This document shows, one piece after another, positions 15,675 to 24,242 of a stretch of DNA of 64,000 nucleotides. Every line of letters starts with the position of its first letter. Position 1 is the stretch's first letter. The notes beneath the pieces were generated by a model. It did no database searches. It saw only the letters and a list, made by a program, of their open reading frames with translations, and was not told the DNA's origin. The translations under genes and the position numbers were made by a program. Source of the stretch: VXRD01 sp965242535 (lineage in GTDB: Bacteria > Latescibacterota > UBA2968); contig OZ251458.1 of the NCBI GenBank assembly GCA_965242535.1, positions 2,480,001-2,544,000 on the forward strand. The letters are read 5' to 3'.

Positions 15675-15845
15675 TTTGCCCGTCTCGCCTCTCGCCTCTT
15701 GTATCTTCGGACAGGCACAGGGGCCTATCCCTACGATTGCGATTGCTTCTTATCTCTCCCGTCTCGCCTCTCGCCTCTCGCCTCTCGCCTCTCGCCTCTC
15801 GCCTCTCCCGTCTCCCGTCTTCCCTCTCCCGTCTCCCGTCTCCCC
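15675..15845. repeat. CTCGCCT/CTCCCGT minisatellite with embedded palindrome
   Basis: Nearly 100 bases consist of CCTCTCGC and CCCGTCTC units (about 15746-15843). A copy of the imperfect palindrome GGACAGGCACAGGGGCCTAT lies at 15709-15733. The order minisatellite, GTATCTTC, palindrome, ATTGCGATTGCTTCT, minisatellite is the same as at 4763-5003. Confidence 0.85.
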
Positions 15846-15849
15846 CGAA

Positions 15850-16530
15850 TCACTCATCCGAGCCGCCGAGAAAGCCCGCCATCCACAGCAGGCGCGCCAG
15901 TTCCAAAACCGCCACCAGTGCCGCGGCGAGATAGGTCAGCGCGGCGGCATTTAAGACCTTGCGCGATGCGGGGATTTCCTCATCGGTCAAATACCCGCCA
16001 GCGGCCAAGATGTAGATGGCGCGGTGGCTGGCATTAAATTCGACTGGCAGGGTGACGAGGCTGAAGATGACGGCTGCGGAAAAGAACGCGATGCCGAGAA
16101 AGAGAAGTTCAAATATGCTGAACAGAAACCCGGCAATAATGAAAATCCAAGACAACTTCGATCCCCAGTTCGCCACGGGAACCAAGCTGGTGCGGAGGGA
16201 CAGGGGAACATAGCCATGCGCGTGTTGAAACGCATGCCCGGCTTCGTGTGCGGCCACGCCTATCGCGGCCAACGACCGATTGCCATACACGCTTTCAGAC
16301 AAGCGCAACATGCGGTCGCGGGGATCGTAGTGATCCGTCAAATGGCCTTGCACGGGTTCCACGCCCACATCCAAACCGCCTCGGCGCAAAATATCCCGCG
16401 CGACCTGATCCGCCGTGGCGCCGCTCCGCGCGACAAATCCATCGTATTTGCGAAAGGTGCGCTTCACCTTGAATTGCGCCCACAGCGAAATGGCAATGCC
16501 GACAAACATCACGAACAAACCTTCAATCAT
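15850..16530 (-). CDS. Membrane zinc metallopeptidase, YugP family
   Basis: The 226-aa protein starts with a membrane helix (MIEGLFVMFVGIAISLWAQF), carries the zinc-protease motif HEAGHAFQ at about residue 98, and has three or four further membrane helices. Length and order match the YugP/DUF2268-like neutral zinc metallopeptidases. The ATG at 16530 has AAGGAG at six bases, better than the ATG two codons upstream. Proximity to fmt is common for this family in other bacteria, which supports a shared operon. The substrate is unknown. Confidence 0.88.
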   Translation of the reverse strand: MIEGLFVMFVGIAISLWAQFKVKRTFRKYDGFVARSGATADQVARDILRRGGLDVGVEPVQGHLTDHYDPRDRMLRLSESVYGNRSLAAIGVAAHEAGHAFQHAHGYVPLSLRTSLVPVANWGSKLSWIFIIAGFLFSIFELLFLGIAFFSAAVIFSLVTLPVEFNASHRAIYILAAGGYLTDEEIPASRKVLNAAALTYLAAALVAVLELARLLWMAGFLGGSDE

Positions 16531-16584
16531 GGTCATCTCCTTGTGAATGAGGTTGGGTTAAAGAGGGCATCTCTCCGTTAAAAA

Positions 16585-16698
16585 TTACCGAAAACAGGGT
16601 ACTACACTAGCGGGAAACGACGGGCTTGCATCGATCCTATCCTCGCGCTCGATCTCCATCTCGTAGGCGCGCTGTGCAAAGTCGAATATCGCGTTCAT
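16585..16698 (-). CDS. Possible small protein, 37 aa
   Basis: After fmt there is a minus-strand frame MNAIFDFAQRAYEMEIERED that ends SVVPCFR. It begins with an amphipathic helix and has no membrane segment. The ribosome binding site is weak (GGGACC). It lies in the 190-base gap between fmt and the YugP-type gene and may be real, a truncated gene or chance. Confidence 0.25.
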   Translation of the reverse strand: MNAIFDFAQRAYEMEIEREDRIDASPSFPASVVPCFR

Positions 16699-16720
16699 CG
16701 GTCCCGTGCATTTCCCTGTG

Positions 16721-17656
16721 TTAGTCGTCGCCCAATTTTTCGCCGATCGCAATGCGATAGCCCCGCACAAATTCGGGGCCCGACACGCGCTTTTTGCCCG
16801 CGGCTTGCACTTCGTTCAACGCGAGACCGCCCGCTCCTGTTCCCACGATGAGGCCGCGTTTGTCGTCTGCGCGGATCACGACGCCCGCTTCTCCGCGCGC
16901 CGCGTCGACCGTTGCCCTGTGAACCTTGAGCACCGCGCCGCGCCAAAGCGTGAACGCGCCCGGGAAAGGGTTGGTGCCCCGGATGAGATTGCGGATCTCG
17001 CACGCGCTTTTTGACCAGTCGATCCTGCCGTCCTCTTTTTGCAACTTGGGCGCGTGGGTCACGCCCTCATCCGCTTGCGGCACCGGGGCGACAGAGCCAT
17101 CGGCGATGCCATCTAGGGCCCGAACGAGCAGAGCCGCGCCCTTCGCTTTCAACCGCGCATAGACTTCGCCCGCGGTCTCATCGCGGCCTATCGCCACCTT
17201 TTTTTGCAACAAAATATCGCCGGTATCCACGCGCGGCGACAGTTGAAAAATGGTGATGCCCGTCTCGGTCTCGCCCTTGATGATGGCCCATTGAATCGGC
17301 GCGGCGCCCCGGTATTTGGGCAGCAGAGAGGGATGCACGTTCACGGAGCCCCGTCTGGGAATCGCCAGCACGGACCGCGGCAAAATCGAAAAGGCCACCA
17401 CCGCGAACACGTCCGGTTTTAGAGCCTGCAACTGCGCGTGAAACCGCGCGTCTTTCAGGGATTCGGGTTGCAAAACGGGCACGTCGAGCCCCAGCGACGC
17501 AACCGCGGCTTTGATGTCGGTCGCCCGCATCTTTTGACCCCGACCACGGGGCCGATCTGGCCGCGTCACCACGCCTGCCAAGTCGTGTCCGCTTTGAGCC
17601 ACACCCGAAAGCGACGGCACGGCAAAATCGGGCGTGCCCATAAATACCACGCGCAT
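16721..17656 (-). CDS. fmt: Methionyl-tRNA formyltransferase
   Basis: The 311-aa protein begins MRVVFMGTPDFAVPSLSGV and has the formyltransferase active site NVHPSLLPKYRGAAPIQWAI (Asn and His) with the Asp in RVDTGDILLQ, then the C-terminal OB-like domain. It formylates initiator methionyl-tRNA with 10-formyl-THF. The length is normal. It starts 1 base after the yajC stop, so it is translated from the tgt-yajC-fmt message. Confidence 0.96.
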   Translation of the reverse strand: MRVVFMGTPDFAVPSLSGVAQSGHDLAGVVTRPDRPRGRGQKMRATDIKAAVASLGLDVPVLQPESLKDARFHAQLQALKPDVFAVVAFSILPRSVLAIPRRGSVNVHPSLLPKYRGAAPIQWAIIKGETETGITIFQLSPRVDTGDILLQKKVAIGRDETAGEVYARLKAKGAALLVRALDGIADGSVAPVPQADEGVTHAPKLQKEDGRIDWSKSACEIRNLIRGTNPFPGAFTLWRGAVLKVHRATVDAARGEAGVVIRADDKRGLIVGTGAGGLALNEVQAAGKKRVSGPEFVRGYRIAIGEKLGDD

Positions 17657-17657
17657 T

Positions 17658-18047
17658 TTACTTTTTCCCCGCCTTGCGTTCGGCCACTCGGGAGATAGAC
17701 CCCCGCGACACTTCGATTTGCACGTCTTTGGCGACCTGCACCACCAAAATATCCTCTTTGTCCTTGATCCCGGTAATGGTCCCGTGTACCCCGCCGGATG
17801 TGACCACGCGGTCGCCTTTTTTCAGTTCGTCGACCATCCTTTGGTGGTCTTTCTGCTTTTTTTGCTGCGGGCGAATGATCAAGAGATAGAGGATCACGAA
17901 CATCAGGACGAACGGAAACATCGTCACCAGCATGCTGGGGGATTCGGCCCCAGGTTGCGCGGGTTGTCCACCGCCAAAGGCAAACGCCCGTCCCGCCAAC
18001 AGCGAAACGGAAACCAGCAAAATGCCCCACATCTCGAATTTATTCAT
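17658..18047 (-). CDS. yajC: Preprotein translocase accessory subunit YajC
   Basis: The 129-aa protein has an N-terminal signal-like helix ending near AFAFGG, a second membrane helix (FPFVLMFVILYLLIIRPQQK) and the conserved cytoplasmic part GDRVVTSGGVHGTITGI. The IIRPQQKKQK motif is diagnostic. YajC associates with SecDF-SecYEG. The ATG at 18047 has AAGGGA at six bases. Its start overlaps the end of tgt, so the two are probably translationally coupled, and tgt-yajC linkage is widespread in bacteria. Confidence 0.93.
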   Translation of the reverse strand: MNKFEMWGILLVSVSLLAGRAFAFGGGQPAQPGAESPSMLVTMFPFVLMFVILYLLIIRPQQKKQKDHQRMVDELKKGDRVVTSGGVHGTITGIKDKEDILVVQVAKDVQIEVSRGSISRVAERKAGKK

Positions 18048-19251
18048 CTGCATTCCCTTGTAAATTTGTGAAAGTCGCCTGCCAGCGCGCAAAGTCACCG
18101 GCGATGATTGCCCGTCGCATTTGCCGCATCAACTGCAAATAAAAATGCACGTTGTGAATCGTGGCTAAGCGCAGGCCCAAAATCTCCTTCGTGTGGTGCA
18201 AATGTCGAATATACGCCCGCGTGTAGTTTTGACACGCATAACACGCGCAGTCCGAGTCCATAGGCTCAAATTCTCGGGCGTGACGCGCCGCGCGAATCGA
18301 CAATTTTCCGCGCGATGTGAACACGGTGCCATTGCGCGCATTGCGCGTTGGCATCACGCAATCGAACATGTCGATGCCGCTCATCGCGCCTCGGATCAAA
18401 TCTTCGGGCGTGCCGCTGCCCATCATGTAGCGCGGGCGATCTGTGGGCAAGTGCGAGGTTATAGCGGATACCGCTTCCCACGTCTTTTCCTTGGGCTCGC
18501 CCACGCACGTTCCCCCGACAGCGTATCCCGAAAAATTGAGCGCGACCGTTTCTTCGGCAAAGCGCGCGCGCAAATCGGGGTACGTACTCCCCTGCACGAT
18601 GCCGAACAAAGCCTGCGCGTGCCCGGCCAAACTCTTTCGCCCGCATTCGTCATGGGCATCCAAACACTGCCGCGCCCAGCGCAAGGTGCGCTCGCCCGCT
18701 GCTTTTGCATCTTCCCGCGAACAGGGGTAGGACGTGCATTCGTCGAAGACCATCGCGATATCCGCGCCGAGCACATGTTCGATCTCGATCACCTTTTCCG
18801 GCGTGAACAGATGCTTTGACCCGTCGATGTGCGACTGAAACACGACTCCGTCTTCGGTGATTTTGTTCAAAGCGGCCAAGCTGTGTACCTGAAACCCACC
18901 GCTGTCCGTCAAGAGGGCGCGATCCCAGTTCATAAACTCGTGCAACCCCCCTGCCGCGCGCATCACATCCATGCCCGGTCGCAAATAGAGATGGTAGGTA
19001 TTGCCGAGAATAATGCGCGCATCCAACGCCCGCAATTCGCGTTGCGAGAGCGTTTTGACCGTGCCCTGCGTGCCCACGGGCATAAAAACCGGGGTTTCCA
19101 CACTTCCATGCGGCGTGTGGAGAACCCCTGCACGCGCCTCTGTCTCGGCATCGACAGCGACCACCTCAAACCGAAAACCATCCGCGTCGATAACACACCT
19201 CCAAGCCCTTAAAACAGCCGCCAAAGAAACGCGCCCAATATAACCTCCCAT
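18040..19251 (-). CDS. tgt: tRNA-guanine transglycosylase (queuine tRNA-ribosyltransferase)
   Basis: The protein has all core Tgt motifs: TPVFMPVGTQGTVK, LTDSGGFQVHSL with the general base Asp, MFDECTSYP, the nucleophile in GIDMFDCVMPTRNARNG, and the zinc site CACYACQNYTRAYIRHLHH. It exchanges guanine 34 for preQ1 in tRNAs with GUN anticodons. The ATG at 19251 gives 403 aa with a 30-residue extension before the usual start. A strong GGAGG lies six bases before an ATC codon at the family's normal start, so the true start is uncertain. It begins the operon tgt-yajC-fmt. Confidence 0.93.
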   Translation of the reverse strand: MGGYIGRVSLAAVLRAWRCVIDADGFRFEVVAVDAETEARAGVLHTPHGSVETPVFMPVGTQGTVKTLSQRELRALDARIILGNTYHLYLRPGMDVMRAAGGLHEFMNWDRALLTDSGGFQVHSLAALNKITEDGVVFQSHIDGSKHLFTPEKVIEIEHVLGADIAMVFDECTSYPCSREDAKAAGERTLRWARQCLDAHDECGRKSLAGHAQALFGIVQGSTYPDLRARFAEETVALNFSGYAVGGTCVGEPKEKTWEAVSAITSHLPTDRPRYMMGSGTPEDLIRGAMSGIDMFDCVMPTRNARNGTVFTSRGKLSIRAARHAREFEPMDSDCACYACQNYTRAYIRHLHHTKEILGLRLATIHNVHFYLQLMRQMRRAIIAGDFARWQATFTNLQGNADE

Positions 19252-19396
19252 CTCTTTCGCGTCAAAAAAATTGCGAGGGATAGAAACGCAACCCCTGTGC
19301 CCGCCCGAAAGGCGAGAGGCGAGACGGGATTTGCAGGGTGAGCGGATGAGCGGGATTGAGATGCAAAAAGCGAGGGATTGCATCAAAAAAACTAGG

Positions 19397-19425
19397 TTGA
19401 CAAAATCGTTAAAATTCAGTAGGAT
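19397..19425 (+). promoter_or_regulatory. Sigma-70-type promoter for dnaN
   Basis: A consensus TTGACA (19397-19402) is followed after 17 bases by TAGGAT (19420-19425). It lies in the AT-rich gap between the divergent tgt and dnaN genes, about 100 bases before the dnaN ATG. A long 5' leader would result. No DnaA box of the TTATCCACA kind was seen nearby. Confidence 0.65.
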
Positions 19426-19528
19426 TATATGTCTTGTAAAAAAAGAAAAAAATGACCACTTTCAATCAAATTTAACGTCTAAAACACCACCACACCAAGA
19501 GCTTAACACGCTCGGGAGGATCGCATTT

Positions 19529-20698
19529 ATGAAAGTTTCAATCGAAAAAGAGGAACTCCTCAAAGGCATCCAAGCCGTGATCGATATCGTGCCTTCCAAA
19601 ACCGCCTTGCCGGTGTTGTCCAACATCCTGATCGATGCAAACAATGGCCAAGGCGTGTGTTTGAGTGCTACGGATCTCGATATATCGATCACCTGCCAAC
19701 TTTCAGCGACCACGGAATCTGCCGGATCGACCACTGTGCCGGCGCGCAAATTTTCAGAAATTGTGCGCGAGTTGCCCGAAGAATCTCTATCCCTCACAGT
19801 GGAAGAAGGACGGGTGATGCTCCAACGCCAAAGCGGTGCCGAGGGAACCTATGCTCTCATGTCGGTGCCAGCCGACGATTTTCCCGAGTTGCCTACGGAG
19901 ATCGAAGGCACGGAGATCGCGTTTGCAGATGGGGAAGAAGATGTGCCCGATAGCAATGCACTCAATGAAATGATTTCCAAAACGATTTTTGCCGTGTCTC
20001 GCGATGAAACCCGCCCGGTGCTCAATGGGGTGCTCTGGCAGGTCGGCGATGGGCGCATGACGATGGTCGCAACGGACGGGCATCGCTTAGTCAAATACTC
20101 GCGGATGCAACAGGGATTACCCGACGACAACACAGAAGTCATCGTTCCTCCTCGCGCTTTGAATCATGTGGTTAAACTCATGAATGGAGGGATAGCCCTT
20201 CAAAAAGCACAATTTGGGCAAAGTCACGTACTCTTTTCTTTGGGTGACGAAGGCGATGGAGAGGCCATTCAGATTTTCTCTCGCGTGATTGAAGGCCCCT
20301 ATATCGGTTATGAACAGGTGATCCCCCAAAACAATGGCAAGCGGCTTCGGGTTTCAAATAGCGACTTGCTCCCCGCTGTGCGCCGCGTATCCATCTTGGC
20401 AAGTACGCAAACGCATCAATTGCGGCTCGCAATGAAAAAGAATGAACTTGAATTGTCGGCTACGAGTCAGGAAATAGGGGGCGAAGCTCGAGAGCATCTC
20501 GAAGTTGACTACGATGCCGATGAAATGACCATCGGCTATAATTCTACCTACCTACAAGACGTGCTCAGGCGCATTACCTGTGACGAGGTGCTCTTTGAAC
20601 TCGACAGTGCTGTTGCCGCGGGGATCATCAAGCCCGGCGAACAAATCGAGGGTGAAGACTATCTCTGTCTGCTCATGCCCCTGCGGCTCAATGAATGA
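19529..20698 (+). CDS. dnaN: DNA polymerase III sliding clamp (beta subunit)
   Basis: The 389-aa protein begins MKVSIEKEELLKGIQAVIDI and shows the three clamp domains, with VLSNILIDA, the central RPVLNGVLWQVGDGRM and the C-terminal end YLCLLMPLRL that forms the binding pocket for clamp partners. It is a ring-shaped processivity factor. GGGAGGA precedes the ATG. It starts the plus-strand cluster dnaN-recF-dciA-gyrB-gyrA. The gene dnaA, which usually precedes dnaN, is absent here. Confidence 0.96.
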   Translation: MKVSIEKEELLKGIQAVIDIVPSKTALPVLSNILIDANNGQGVCLSATDLDISITCQLSATTESAGSTTVPARKFSEIVRELPEESLSLTVEEGRVMLQRQSGAEGTYALMSVPADDFPELPTEIEGTEIAFADGEEDVPDSNALNEMISKTIFAVSRDETRPVLNGVLWQVGDGRMTMVATDGHRLVKYSRMQQGLPDDNTEVIVPPRALNHVVKLMNGGIALQKAQFGQSHVLFSLGDEGDGEAIQIFSRVIEGPYIGYEQVIPQNNGKRLRVSNSDLLPAVRRVSILASTQTHQLRLAMKKNELELSATSQEIGGEAREHLEVDYDADEMTIGYNSTYLQDVLRRITCDEVLFELDSAVAAGIIKPGEQIEGEDYLCLLMPLRLNE

Positions 20699-21783
20699 TG
20701 TATGTTTCCTCGCTTAAACTCACCAATTTCCGAAATTTCGATCAGGCCGAATTTGCGTTTGATGAAGCAAAAACGGCGATTGGGGCAGATAATGCCCGCG
20801 GCAAATCAAATGTTTTAGAAGCGTTGTATTTTTTGGCACTGGCGAAATCGGGTCGCGGTGCCAGAGATCGAGATGTGCTCAAGTGGGGTGCGGATTATTT
20901 CGCGATCGAAGCCCACATTGAGCGCGAAGATCATCCCCTTTCCATTCGCATTGCCTACGATCCCCGCGTCGGCAAGAAACAAGCCTTTCTCGCAGAAACC
21001 CCTCTCTCCCGCCTCGCCGATCTCATCGGCGCATTCAACGCCGTTCTGTTCTCTCCTGAAGATGTGGACCTCGTGTTGCGCGAACCCGTTCAGCGCCGCC
21101 GCATTTTAGATATTCTCGTTTCGCAATCAAGCGCGTCCTATTTGGCTGATTTGGAAGGGTATCAGCGCGTTTTGGCGCAACGCAATCGGTTGTTGAAAGA
21201 CCGGAGTTCCGCGTTGCTGTCGCATCTAGAACAAATTGAACCATGGAATGAACAGTTGGCCGAGTTGGGTGCGCGCATCGTTTCCCACCGTCTCGAAGCC
21301 CTCGATGATATCCAACCTCTTTTGGCCGAATATTATCGGTCAATTGCCCCCTCATCTGAGCAACTGAAGGCGAGTTATCGCAGCCCCATATCTATGAAAA
21401 CGCGAGATCGGGGTCGAGATATCCTCTTTGAAGCTTTGACGACTCGGTTGCCACAAGAAGTCGAATTGCGATATACGCTCACAGGTCCACACCGCGACAA
21501 TTTGATTTTCGCACTCGATGGCAAGGCCGCGCATCAATTCGCGTCTAAAGGCCAACTGAAGACGGTTCTGCTTTCTTGGAAATTGGCTGAAGCCACTTTT
21601 TTGGAGCGGCAGACCGGATGGCGTCCCGTGTTGCTGATGGACGATGTGTTTTCAGAACTCGATCCAAAACGCGCACGAGCCGTGTTGGACATGATTCCCG
21701 ATTTTGGGCAGGTAGTGGTGACTTCAGCCCGCGATCCTGATTTGGATTTTGAAGCGCATGGGTTTCGGATGTTGGGGTTGTGA
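20695..21783 (+). CDS. recF: DNA replication/repair protein RecF
   Basis: The 362-aa SMC-like ATPase has Walker A GADNARGKSNVLEAL, the signature ASKGQLKTVLLSWKLAEA and Walker B/D-loop LLMDDVFSELDPKRA. Thr after GK in most RecF proteins is Ser here, and the QGQ core of the signature is KGQ. RecF loads RecA at single-strand gaps with RecO and RecR. Its ATG overlaps the dnaN stop in ATGATG, showing coupling. Confidence 0.94.
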   Translation: MMYVSSLKLTNFRNFDQAEFAFDEAKTAIGADNARGKSNVLEALYFLALAKSGRGARDRDVLKWGADYFAIEAHIEREDHPLSIRIAYDPRVGKKQAFLAETPLSRLADLIGAFNAVLFSPEDVDLVLREPVQRRRILDILVSQSSASYLADLEGYQRVLAQRNRLLKDRSSALLSHLEQIEPWNEQLAELGARIVSHRLEALDDIQPLLAEYYRSIAPSSEQLKASYRSPISMKTRDRGRDILFEALTTRLPQEVELRYTLTGPHRDNLIFALDGKAAHQFASKGQLKTVLLSWKLAEATFLERQTGWRPVLLMDDVFSELDPKRARAVLDMIPDFGQVVVTSARDPDLDFEAHGFRMLGL

Positions 21784-21815
21784 GGGGTTGAGTCCGTTTT
21801 TAGTAGGAGCGCGCT

Positions 21816-22196
21816 ATGGATGCCGATACGGATAGGCGAAAGAGCGGGGTGTATAGGCATCGGACAAGGGGCATGTCTTCCGATCCCGTTTCGGTTGGGG
21901 ATGCCATTCGCCAAGTGGTGGATGGCTTGGGGATGACGGGCCGGTTGAGAGAACAACGGGTGTTGTCGTTGTGGGAAGAGGTCGTGGGTGAAGAGATCGC
22001 CGCCGCTACCCAAGTTGAGGGCTTTTACTACGGGCCTTCCCGAAACCGGCAGTACAAAATTCCGCGGGGGCAACTGGTCGTTTCGGTAAAAAATCCCACC
22101 TGGCGACACTGGTTGAGCTTTCAACGAGAAACCATAAGGCGAAATTTGAACCGCGCAGTTGGAGGCGAGGTCGTTCAAATGATCAGGTTGCGGTAA
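21816..22196 (+). CDS. dciA: DciA-like replicative helicase loader (DUF721)
   Basis: The 126-aa protein contains the DUF721 core: SVGDAIRQVVDGLGM, then LWEEVVGEEIAAATQ and GQLVVSVKNPTWRHWLSFQR near the C-terminus. DciA proteins load DnaB-type helicase in bacteria that lack DnaC/DnaI. The basic N-terminal 25 residues are outside the domain. The start is supported by AGGAG at seven bases. Position between recF and gyrB is common for this family. Confidence 0.85.
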   Translation: MDADTDRRKSGVYRHRTRGMSSDPVSVGDAIRQVVDGLGMTGRLREQRVLSLWEEVVGEEIAAATQVEGFYYGPSRNRQYKIPRGQLVVSVKNPTWRHWLSFQRETIRRNLNRAVGGEVVQMIRLR

Positions 22197-22285
22197 CAAA
22201 ACCAAAGCCCGTGCGAAAAGTGGTTTGAGTCAGTCGTTTCACATCGATCCCACAGATCCGTTCGTTCAAATAGGAGGCATGCACA

Positions 22286-24217
22286 ATGGCAGAGATCGTC
22301 GAAAATGGTTATACCGCTGATGATATTCAAGTGCTCAAGGGCCTCGAAGCGGTGCAGAAACGCCCGGCGATGTACATTGGCGATATCGGCGTCAATGGTT
22401 TGCACCACCTGATTTGGGAGGTCGTGGACAATAGCATTGACGAGGCTTTAGAGGGCCATTGTGATCGCATTGAAGTGTTCCTCAATACCGATGGATCGGT
22501 GACAGTGACCGACAATGGTCGGGGGATTCCGGTCGATCGACATCCGGTCGAAAAGCGTTCCGCGCTCGAAGTGGTGATGACCGTTTTGCATGCTGGCGGC
22601 AAGTTTGACAAAAAGAATTACGTCGTTTCGGGCGGTCTTCATGGGGTGGGGGTGTCCGTGGTCAACGGTCTGTCAGAGTGGTGTGAAGTCGAGGTGTGTT
22701 CGAAGCTGATCGACCCCCGCGGCCGGGTGTATTTGCAACGGTATGAACGCGGTGTGCCCGTTACAGAGGTGGAGGATGTCGGCGCGGGATCGCGCACGGG
22801 AACCAAAACCACGTTTAAGCCCGATGAGGAAATTTTTGAAACCACCGAATACAACCAAGAGATCGTGGCGCATCGCTTGCGCGAGTTGGCCTTTTTGAAC
22901 TGTGGACTGACCATTTTTTTGAAAGATCTGCGTAGCGATTTCGAAGAGGTTTTTCACTATGACGGGGGGCTTACGGCTTTTGTGAAATATATGGATGAGG
23001 GGCGTTCGGCACTCCACGAACCCGTGTATTTTGAAGGCGAACGCGATGGCGTGGTGACCGAGGTGGCGTTCCAGTACAACGATTCTTACCAGCAAAACAT
23101 CTTGAGCTACGTCAACAATATCCACACGCTTGAAGGCGGGACGCACGAGACGGGATTCAGAACGGCATTGACGCGCACCTTAAACGCTTATGGCAGCAAA
23201 AACAAGGTGTTTAAGAATGAAAATTTCGCGCTTTCGGGTGAAGATACCCGCGAAGGGCTTACGGCCGTGGTCAGTGTGAAAGTGCCCGAACCCCAGTTTG
23301 AAGGGCAGACCAAATCGAAGCTGGGCAATAGCGAAGTGCGCGGCATCGTCGAATCGCTGGTGGGCAAGGAACTGGGCGAGTACTTTGAAGAAAACCCGAG
23401 CATGATCAAAAAGGTGTTGCAAAAGGCGATAGATGCTGCTCGGGCGCGAGAAGCGGCGCGCAAAGCGCGGGAATTGGTTCGCCGCAAAGGCGTGCTCGAC
23501 GGGGGAGGATTGCCGGGCAAGTTGTTGGATTGCTCTTCAAAAGACAAGGAAGCTACGGAAATTTTTTTGGTGGAGGGCGACTCGGCAGGGGGGTCCGCAG
23601 CGCAAGGGCGCAATCGCGCGTTTCAAGCGATTTTGCCGATGTGGGGCAAGTTGCTGAATGTGGAGAAAACGCGATTGGATCGGGTGTTGGGCAACGACAA
23701 GTTGCAACCGGTGATTTTGGGGCTGGGCGCGGGTGTCGGAGAATATTTCGATCTGGAAAAACTGCGTTACGGCAAAATTATCATTATGGCCGATGCCGAT
23801 GTGGATGGCTCTCATATTCGGTCTTTGTTGCTCACGTTTTTCTTTCGCTACATGCGCCCGATGATTTTGGGTGGCCGGGTGTACATCGCGCAACCGCCTT
23901 TGTATTTGGTCAAAAAGGGGCGTAGCGAACGCTATGCTTATGACGATGCAGAGCGCGACCGCATTCTGGAAGAACTGGGCGAGGACGAAAGAGGCATAAC
24001 GGTTCAACGGTACAAGGGCTTGGGGGAGATGAATCCCGAACAACTGTGGGAGACGACCATGAATCCGGAGACGCGCACGGTTTTGCTGGTGACAGAAGAA
24101 GATACGATGGAAGCGGAGCACGCGTTTTCGATGTTTATGGGCGATGAGGTCGCGCCGAGGCGAAAATACGTTGAGGAACACGCCTTGGAAGCGGAGTTGG
24201 ATGTGTCCGGGCCTTAA
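22286..24217 (+). CDS. gyrB: DNA gyrase subunit B
   Basis: The 643-aa protein is of the compact GyrB type. The GHKL ATPase shows EVVDNSIDEA, TVTDNGRGIPVD and GGLHGVGVSVVN, the TOPRIM domain has EGDSAGGSAAQGRNR and DADVDGSHIRSLLLTF, and the C-terminal end has QRYKGLGEMNPEQLWETTM. It supplies ATP hydrolysis and TOPRIM metal binding for gyrase. AGGAGG lies 8 bases before the ATG. Confidence 0.97.
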   Translation: MAEIVENGYTADDIQVLKGLEAVQKRPAMYIGDIGVNGLHHLIWEVVDNSIDEALEGHCDRIEVFLNTDGSVTVTDNGRGIPVDRHPVEKRSALEVVMTVLHAGGKFDKKNYVVSGGLHGVGVSVVNGLSEWCEVEVCSKLIDPRGRVYLQRYERGVPVTEVEDVGAGSRTGTKTTFKPDEEIFETTEYNQEIVAHRLRELAFLNCGLTIFLKDLRSDFEEVFHYDGGLTAFVKYMDEGRSALHEPVYFEGERDGVVTEVAFQYNDSYQQNILSYVNNIHTLEGGTHETGFRTALTRTLNAYGSKNKVFKNENFALSGEDTREGLTAVVSVKVPEPQFEGQTKSKLGNSEVRGIVESLVGKELGEYFEENPSMIKKVLQKAIDAARAREAARKARELVRRKGVLDGGGLPGKLLDCSSKDKEATEIFLVEGDSAGGSAAQGRNRAFQAILPMWGKLLNVEKTRLDRVLGNDKLQPVILGLGAGVGEYFDLEKLRYGKIIIMADADVDGSHIRSLLLTFFFRYMRPMILGGRVYIAQPPLYLVKKGRSERYAYDDAERDRILEELGEDERGITVQRYKGLGEMNPEQLWETTMNPETRTVLLVTEEDTMEAEHAFSMFMGDEVAPRRKYVEEHALEAELDVSGP

Positions 24218-24242
24218 CAAACGCAAAGGAGATGATGAGGCG

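Noticed and set aside
15746..15843. Coding repeat protein from the minisatellite
   Set aside because: The open frames through it give low-complexity Pro/Ser/Leu peptides without a start signal, and the tract recurs in non-coding gaps.
19252..19528. Replication origin between tgt and dnaN
   Set aside because: The gap is AT-rich and lies at a strand switch, but no DnaA-box cluster was found by eye and dnaA is not adjacent. It is left as a question, not a feature.
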